Shown here piece by piece: positions 57,257-64,000 of a stretch of DNA of 64,000 nt; the first letter of the stretch is position 1, and each line of letters starts with the position of its first letter. The notes below the pieces were generated by a model that ran no database searches, had not been told where the DNA came from, and was given only the letters and a program-made list of their open reading frames with translations. The position numbers were made by a program, and so were the translations under genes. The stretch comes from Brachypodium distachyon (lineage: Eukaryota; Streptophyta; Magnoliopsida; Poales; Poaceae): the NCBI RefSeq assembly GCF_000005505.3, contig NC_016133.3:34620737-34684736 (forward strand). The letters run 5' to 3'.

Positions 57257-57338
57257 CTCCCTTCGTCCCAAAATAAGTGACGTGGATTTGTATAGATTCT
57301 TATGCAAATCCGTGTCACTTATTTCGGGACGGAGAGAG
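57257..57338. mobile_element. Short complete Stowaway MITE (82 bp)
   Basis: CTCCCTTCGTCCCAAAATAA and the inverted TTATTTCGGGACGGAGAGAG form nearly the whole element, flanked by TA on both sides. Transcribed, it would fold as one hairpin. Confidence 0.9.
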
Positions 57339-58274
57339 TATATGAAGTTGACATCCATGTTGGTGATAAGTTTCCATGGTAATTTTTTTGGAGTACCGGG
57401 TGATCACATCCAAAATAGGGTGATAACTTGTGCATTAAAGCTACCACCCAATAATATGTGAAGCCACCCCTGTAGATAATAAGTTGCCATGGTATTTTTT
57501 TTGGGTAGGATGGTAATTTTTGTATTGCACAAAAGAGTCCATGAAAAAAAAACATGATTTAATTTTGAAGCCCTTATGGATACAAAGCCAATGGTAAAGA
57601 TGGATTGTGATTCATGCAGACGATTTGAACTACAAAATATTTTAAACTTTGAAACTCAACTTGATGTCTTTTCTTGTGTGTGCTTAACCACCATCTTTTC
57701 TCCTCTACTCATGCGCTTAGCAAAAACAAAAATGCATGCATGCAACTGTAGCCACCACAAGCTGTCCCGGAAGATGCATGCAAGTGTATGTGTGAGGTGC
57801 TAGGAGAATGCGTCGTCACTCCAGTAAACCAGGGAGCGAACGTGCACTCCTCATATATGAATAGGGAGTGAATGTTCATTTTATAGCCTTTCGGCACGAT
57901 AGGGTAAAGTTGTCATCCCCACAGAACTAAAGTTGTCACCCTCACAGACTAAAGTTGCCATTCCGACGGAACTAAATTTGCCACTTACGGAGGACAACTT
58001 GCCACGAGACACGTGGCACGATCGCATCCACGTTCTTGCCTATTGAACGATCAGCAGAGTGTTCTTGATCCTGGTTGGGGTGATTTGTGCAATAAAATTA
58101 GCATCCCAATATATATGAAGTTGTCACCCGATAATATATGTAGTTGCCATCCCTGATATTAACAAATACTATGTGGTAAGTTCATGCAAAATATGATGAT
58201 GATTTATGAGTTAAAATTACCATACCATAATATATGAAATGACCATCGTGTTAGTACTAAATCACCATATGGTA

Positions 58275-58387
58275 CTCCCTCCGATCCATATTACTTGTCG
58301 CAATAGTACATGTATCTAGACACTTTTTAGGCATAGATACATCGATATTTAAGCAAATTTGAGACAATTAATATGGATCGGAGGGAT
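58275..58387. mobile_element. Stowaway MITE (about 113 bp)
   Basis: CTCCCTCCGATCCATATTAC and the inverted AATATGGATCGGAGGGA, with TA on both sides; the interior has TTTTTAGGCATAGATACATC as in the copy at 30455. Confidence 0.88.
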
Positions 58388-58499
58388 TAACTTTTTTCAA
58401 AGCAATATGGTGACTTATGCATTATCGCATGGTAACAAAGGGGTCCCTTTTTTTTTGCCGAAACATCTCAAAAGAGATAAAATTTTGAAACTCTTGCCT

Positions 58500-58965
58500 A
58501 TACGATTTCAATGGTAAAAACGGATTGCAAATGTGTTTGGCGATTTGAGCCAATTCGAATCAAAGCGAATTAGAAAGTTGGCCGGCCCAGGACATACCAT
58601 GATGCGCACTCCCCTTTTGAAGTTGCAGCGTTGCTTGAGAGCTGCCATGACCTCTTCAGCCGAAGTCGCCAGCGGATTGAGCGTTGATCCTGTATGCATG
58701 GATGGTAGCAATGATGGCTTTACCTCGCAACCTCGCCGTCTTCTCTTCCATCCCAGAGGTGCGGGAAGTCACTATCTCGGCCACATCGGGCCGGATATCA
58801 GGCTCCCTGCGGCAAAATATCTCCTCCGTGATCGCCGACAGCTACCAACATTGTGGTACGGAGGTGGGTTAGTGCTCGCCATCGCCGCTTCCTACTCGTT
58901 CTACACACCTACTAGCCGCAGCGCCGCCGCCGTCCTCCGCCGATTTAGGGTTCTGGTCGGGATTT
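58500..58965 (-). pseudogene. Fragment resembling a DUF4283-type (retroelement gag-like) protein
   Basis: On the minus strand a frame gives EEVMAALKQRCNFKRGVRIM followed by CPGPANFLIRFDS, the pattern of the domain that precedes zinc knuckles in plant DUF4283 proteins. It starts after a frame change from MASTNPPPYHN (58882 downward). Stops and shifts elsewhere; the zinc knuckle is absent. Family from memory and short. Confidence 0.35.
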
Positions 58966-59029
58966 GGGTGAGCTGGGGGTGAGAGTAAAGGAGAGCAAGT
59001 AGGCTCCACATGTAAGTAAAGATGACTGG

Positions 59030-59300
59030 CCCCGCTTGTCATCTGAAGCCTCGTCCCACCTGTCATCTCTTGGCTCGGTCCACCTGTCATCCTTTGGCTC
59101 GGCCACAGCGGTCCACCTTTCCTCGGCCCACCTGTCATTAACGCTGACCGCCCCACCTGTCAGGACGCACGTGCGTTAGCCCGCACGCTCAGTCGACCCG
59201 TTAAGCTCTGTTCGCTTGCCCTTTCTCCTCGCAGACCCACAGGCCAAAAACGCCGCTCCGGCCCCACCTGTCAGCACTCCCCGCGGCCCAACCGTCAGAA
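59030..59300. repeat. Degenerate tandem array of 'CCCACCTGTCA'
   Basis: CCACCTGTCAT or CCCACCTGTCA recurs at least five times, with spacers such as TTGGCTCGG. Similar strings are frequent in grass GC-rich repeats and promoters. Confidence 0.6.
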
Positions 59301-59479
59301 GCAAACGGTCAAAGGGGCTTGACCGTTAGCAGGTGCTCCGTGAGGGCATTTGCAAGGAAGCAGAAAACGAACAAGTTTAGAAGCGAGCACAGTTACGAGG
59401 CCTGGGTATTCCTGAATACAACTAAGCAAGGAGGGGCACAGAAATAAAAAACGCTTTTTTTTTACCTTCAACTATGCTT

Positions 59480-60030
59480 AATTTAGGACAGTAAAACTGG
59501 GCACAATCCCAGCCTTCTCAGACCACCTGCATTTTCGACCGTCGGATCTACCGTCTGGACGAAATCTGGCTGCCCGTTTGGGCTTTTGTCCTATGGAGCT
59601 GCTGCTCCCGAAGAAAAATCGAAGGCTTTACGTTAATGGGGCCGATCGGGCCGCCTAGACCAAGCTGGGCCGGCCAACCGAGTTGTCCATGTCTCCGTCC
59701 ACAACTCCACGCAGAGGAAGCAAGAAAAGGAAAAAAAAATCTCCCGGCCTCGCTCCGACCCTCTCCCCCGTGTGCCACTGCGCCGCCTCCTCTCCCACCC
59801 AAGCTGCCTTCTCACCTTCCCCTCGTTGCTGCCCCTCTCTGGGCTTCCCCAACGCCCGCCGTGCCGCCTCATCTCCCCCTCCGGCCTCTGCCTCCATTCC
59901 CCCCTGACATCCCTCTCATATATTCCCTTCAATTCGTGATTTCGCTTCACCGGCGCCCATCCCAATCTGCGGTGGCTTCTTTCGCCGCCAGAGAAGAAGG
60001 GTCTGCATCAACCTTGATGTGCTGAATTCA
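59480..60030. other. GC-rich repeat-like block
   Basis: Starts TTAGGACAGTAAAACTGGGC, a variant of the sequence at 35105. A plus-strand frame (59636-60025) is Pro/Leu/Ser-rich without family features. Bases 59560-59632 are a diverged copy of 62528-62600, so this is probably part of a transposon. Confidence 0.35.
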
Positions 60031-61575
60031 TGGAAGATGATGTCACCGGCGGTGACCTAGGGTACCACCTTGCAGCCTGGTCATGGGCCTCTCCAACCAC
60101 TGCTGACCATTGCGTCGGGGCAAGTGGAGCACAACCATGTCTCCAACCGCTTCCCTGCCCGTTCCGTACACAATGGTCTCCCCGTGCTCTTGGAGAATGC
60201 TACAGGACCCCAAAGAAGTTTCTTACTGCTATTGAATTTGTTTGTAAGTTCCTGGTTTTGCAGATTGGTTTTATTTGTTAAAGATCTTATGTTGTCTCTA
60301 CAAACTGAATCTTCTCCATGTAGCATCACGATCTAATAGTACAAAAATAACAAAAAGCATCCATGAATTAGTGAAGATGGGGAAGCCTGAGAAAAGAAAT
60401 GATAGTGGACACAAGCAGTTCAGGGTGTGACGAGACAATATTAAACTTTGAAGGTACTCGAAATATCTGATCTGGAACCTTTCTTCTTGCTTGGCTGTCC
60501 AGTTCTGCATTGCATGATACTTCTTATGTTATAATCAGATTTGCCGCAAAGCTAGCAGAGGAAGGTAAGTTTCTAATCTAATAGGTATGTTTCCATCTAT
60601 CACAGCCTTGACCACAGGATGGAATGCATTTGTCAATCAGAACCTTTTTTCTTTTTCAGAACCTTGTGTTTGAGGATGCAGCACTGTACCTTCAGTACTG
60701 ATTTATAGCTCATGATGCCATTCACTGGAACTTACGCTAGCTTTCATTTTGGTCATGATTTTTCATTCTCCTCCATAGGTGAAATTGAAGATTCTGCTAA
60801 AAATTGTATCCCCTTTTCTTTCACTTCAAAACCATGTCTGAAGTCATAGCAGTCTGTGATGTTTTCATGAAAGTATTTTTCACATCTACTACAATCCCAG
60901 GTAATACAATATTTCCCAGATTGTTTTCACAGCAGTTTCAAATACTTGTGTCATTGGAGTCTGCCAACATTGTAGCGCTGTTGTCAATTGACACCAGCAA
61001 CTATATGCAAACGTTAATGTATTAGTGAAGACATTTATTTTATTTGTAAAAATTGACACTGACGCAATATAGATGACACCACACACCAGTGATTCACTCA
61101 GCTTACTTTGACCCTGCCCAGAACTGTACGCATATCCTCTCAACCATAATAAGGGTGCACTGATACACTGGATCGTGTCCTCCTAGAACAAGTTTCAAAG
61201 TTATGTACAAGACCATGTTGGTATCTTAAATGGTAGCCAGATCTTTGTATTTTTTTTCTTCTTAATAGCAAGTCTAGAGCAGTGGGTCATATATATGTAA
61301 AAATCATGCTTTCACTTTTTCAGAAACATTATGACTGTCAATCCAATGCTGGTTGTCAATTTTGGATCAACTACAACTATGTGATGATAAATAGATGTTG
61401 TATCTATGTGGTGACGTTTTGCGATTGTCTTTCACAATTTTTAAGGAAGTGTTTTGACATTGAGAGTACTGGAAGTACCTTATGAGCTCACAAGCTACTG
61501 TCTCCATGCCGTGCCTTACGACTACCACATTGATCATACAATGAATATGTAGGTACTAGGAAACCATGCTTGCAA
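60031..61575. other. No gene supported
   Basis: AT-rich with short open frames on both strands; none carries recognisable features or good splice-consistent joins. Confidence 0.35.
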
Positions 61576-61582
61576 ACATAAG

Positions 61583-61800
61583 AATAAAAGATCATGGCAT
61601 TAATCCATTTCCTAATTTGCACGTTTTAGGTACTGTTATCATTGACTAATAAATTAACTAAATGCACTGAATAAATAATCTCCGATCTATAACATTAATC
61701 CATTTCCTAATAGATACTGTTATCATTGACTAATAATTAACTACTAAGTGTATACTGAATAAAGAGTAAAAGATCACGGCATTAATCCATTTCCTAATAG
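61583..61800. repeat. Three-copy direct repeat
   Basis: CATTAATCCATTTCCTAAT occurs three times with CTGTTATCATTGACTAATAA and CTGAATAAA in the first two intervals; units of about 95-105 bp. Confidence 0.75.
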
Positions 61801-62750
61801 TTTTCCCTCTCTCTCTCTGGCCACCGTATTGCAAGTAAATGTTTCAAACCATGTTCCTGCTGACTATGCTATATATTTATTTTTGTTAATTTAGTTTTTT
61901 CCATGGTTAATCTTTTTTTCACCGGAGATACAATATCTGAAGTTAGGGACATGGTAGAGCATGCAATATATATTAGTTTGCCTTGCAGTTAGGTCTGTGC
62001 ATGGTTCAAGTTACTGACGAGCAAGGAGAGAAAGATGAAAACTGTAGGGGGCTCATGTGCAACATCTGGTGGTGCAGCACTAGCGGCAGATGGTCTTTGT
62101 TTTGTAGCCAAGCTCACATGGCAAATATCATGAGCTTATGGCCTGACAATGACATTTCAGTTCGTATAACAATGAGCTTTGTAAGAGACAAGAATTATCT
62201 TGCTTGCTTTGAATTACTGTACTCCTTCAGACCTTCCTAAATAACCGAAGTATTGCAATTATCTAGATGTTTTCATAGTCTGGATGCTTTATTCCCTTTC
62301 TAATTGTGTTTATACATTAGTAAAAAGCGAGTGATGTACCAATGATGAGATCGACACCTTTTTATTTTGAAAATCAACGTTCATTATTAGTGTGTGAAGA
62401 AATTATTCAGTTTCACAGTAATGTGATGAATGATATATGGACGAAAAACTACATTCTTAGTATAATTATGTATAGCTATTTGGTTGTCTAAAGTTAAGTG
62501 GACTTGGAATTTTTGGTTTATTGGTTGAGAAATCTGGCCGTCTGTTCATGGGTTTTCGTCCTACAGAACAACTGACCACAGAGAAAAATTGATGCCTAAA
62601 AGTTGAGGTACTAAACAACTAAAAGAAACATACTCAAAACAAGTTTTCATTTGTGCAAATATAACAACGATGTCTGATGTCTCCGTAGATTACCAAAAAT
62701 GGATGCGGCATCCTTGGATATTTATCGTCTTCCTGTCATTGTATTGTCGC
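61801..62750. other. No gene supported
   Basis: AT-rich. Contains the 62528-62600 copy of the 59560 sequence (TTTTCGTCCTACAGAACAAC against TTTTGTCCTATGGAGCTGC). Confidence 0.35.
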
Positions 62751-63200
62751 AGCTGATGGGCGCGCCGTCACGATCTGGTTAGCACACAAAACAAAAACTG
62801 CATGCACGCAGCAGCAACCCTGGAACAGGTCGATCGATCCCGCGGCCAACGTGAGCAAGCCAAGCAGCAGCAGCAGGTAGCGCTGGAGCAGGTCCCACGG
62901 GTGACGGGCCGCGGCCAAGCAAATGCGCCAGCAAGCCACACAGCAGCAGCGCTGAAGCACGTCACGCGGCCGCGCGAACGTGCCGCGCGGCATTTTTCCT
63001 GAAAAATCGTTGGTTGGCAATTATTTGGTATGGTTAGTGTTGGCTCACAACCAAATTCACCCCGTAAAGAATTCTTCCTTCTCTCCCGCGCCCTGACTCT
63101 AAATTTTTGTCGCCGGAACTCCCTGCCTGAGCTATTCTGCTCGAGTTTCACGAGTCTGGATGCCTAGCCGCCGTCGTCGGCAGTCGCACAGGGCAATTTT
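62751..63200. other. GC-rich CAG/AGC-rich island
   Basis: AGCAGCAGCAG tracts and GC-rich sequence with open frames on both strands, none convincing. It could be the promoter or leader of a gene continuing to the right. Confidence 0.3.
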
Positions 63201-64000
63201 GCTACAACCTCCATGAGAAGATGTGAATGGCTGAAAAGTACTCATCCAGATCTACAGCTTCGCACAGCCGTCAGGTTAATTGTGACTTTACTGTAAATCT
63301 CGTTATCTCTGTTTTTTTTTGGCAAATTTACGCCCTAAAACTGTTAAAAACTGCAAACGACATTTCTTCAATTCTATGATTTTGATGCTTATTCCTGGCT
63401 CCATCCCTGGCAAAAATGGTACTACGGGACGCAGTGAGCAGAATACGTGCCTCAACTATCATATAATAGCATATGGATGGTAACATTGCATCGATCAGTC
63501 AGCTAAGTTCAGGAACCAGAGTACCAGACTGTAGGCTTCACTCCAATATACAGATCTGTAATCTAGTTTCCATTCTCATGGGCCAAATTGGCACCAACAT
63601 GGCGTATTTGGTAAGAGTGAATATGAATTTCATGCAGGAACGGATACAAATCAAGACAAAAGATAATCATAAAACACAAGCCACAACCAGAGATTGAAAA
63701 ACAGTATGTAAACCACATGTCCAATTACCACCTTAGCATCAACAAAATTGGTAGCGCTTCTCAATTCTCACTACAAGAGACCCAGGAATTGAAAAATCCA
63801 CAGTACTGAGCAGTAAGATGTGAGTATTTCTTCCCAATGAGTACACATGACGTGGTGTACGATGCATGCTCATTCTGTGCAATGTGAGTAACATGGATAG
63901 CTCTACATCTACCCAAAATTAGAAAGCGAAGTCGATCCTACCTCTGCTTACAAGGTAAACTTGTCTTAGTCAGGTCTCATTCCTGAAACCCAAAGATAAT
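63201..64000. other. Right edge, no gene supported
   Basis: A frame MAEKYSSRSTASHSRQ at about 63227-63274 is followed by GTTAAT and could be a first coding exon, but no second exon can be joined inside the window. Confidence 0.3.

Larger units (their letters stand above)
57019..58500. repeat. Diverged repeat region with recurring 'AGTTGCCA' units
   Basis: Motifs such as TAACTTGTGCATTAAAGCTA, AAGTTGCCA and AATATATGAA recur on both sides of the Stowaways, and ACTAAAGTTG(T/C)CA is repeated three times near 57925-57975. Probably an old uncharacterised grass repeat into which the Sirevirus and two MITEs inserted. No gene. Confidence 0.5.

Noticed and set aside
58869..59156. Minus-strand frame of 95 codons with MTGG repeats
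   Set aside because: It reads through the CCCACCTGTCA array, so its repetitive residues follow from the DNA repeat.
62736..63151. Minus-strand Cys/Leu-rich frames, possible small secreted proteins
   Set aside because: They are translations of CAG/AGC-rich low-complexity DNA, open in both strands.
63224..63280. Possible first exon MAEKYSSRSTASHSRQ with a GT donor
   Set aside because: Too short and without a second exon inside the window.
1..64000. CRISPR arrays, bacterial operons, rRNA or tRNA genes
   Set aside because: No spaced identical repeats of CRISPR type were seen; the sequence is clearly plant nuclear, and no tRNA cloverleaf or rRNA segment was recognised by eye.

Overview
This 64-kb window is nuclear DNA of a grass. 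The signs are spliced genes with GT-AG introns, plant-type protein families, many Stowaway MITEs (TA-CTCCCTCC termini), a solo LTR of the Angela/BARE/WIS type, a Sirevirus-type Copia element with a third ORF, and a grass DUF6598 gene. The mix suggests Pooideae, most likely Triticeae; the species cannot be fixed from the sequence.

Five intact host genes can be modelled exon by exon with consistent phase. (1) An RFWD3-like RING/coiled-coil/WD40 E3 ubiquitin ligase lies on the minus strand in 13 exons (3728-10023, 566 aa). (2) Head-to-head with it is an ACR2/CDC25-like rhodanese-fold phosphatase or arsenate reductase on the plus strand in 3 exons (10631-12669, 131 aa). (3) A single-exon mitochondrial CcmE haem chaperone is at 14648-15430 (260 aa). 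(4) A 7-exon gene at 27756-29880 (269 or 274 aa) has the layout of the XRCC4/XLF/PAXX end-joining superfamily. (5) A 3-exon DUF6598 gene is on the minus strand (31134-33865, 452 aa). Two broken gene pieces lie at the left edge: a dienoyl-CoA isomerase-like fragment and an RPA C-terminal OB-fold-like fragment.

The rest is mostly mobile DNA. Left to right: LINE remnant (1.9-3.5 kb); a 5'-truncated LINE with a 16-bp target duplication (13.5-14.1 kb); a complete but dead 6.95-kb Copia element with 216-bp LTRs and ATATT duplication (16.6-23.6 kb); a hAT-type MITE with 8-bp duplication (24.7-25.1 kb); a 1.72-kb solo LTR with TTTTT duplication (25.3-27.0 kb); several Stowaways; a PIF/Harbinger-type element nested inside a Stowaway (36.2-37.9 kb); a Helitron-like element (40.6-41.8 kb); a reversed LINE 3' half (41.8-43.2 kb); a hAT-like element (43.3-44.1 kb); and an 11.05-kb Sirevirus-type Copia element with ATGTT duplication (45.97-57.01 kb). 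The Sirevirus is a mosaic: most of its RT is replaced by a second LTR-3'-end/PBS/gag-start segment, joined at both sides through 5-bp microhomologies. Its third ORF (502 codons) is open although gag and pol are broken.

From 57 to 64 kb I see repeats, MITEs, a DUF4283-like fragment and no gene I can support. At least two genes (RFWD3-like, XLF/PAXX-like) would act in DNA-break or crosslink repair, and the RPA-like fragment belongs to the same theme; whether this proximity means anything is open.
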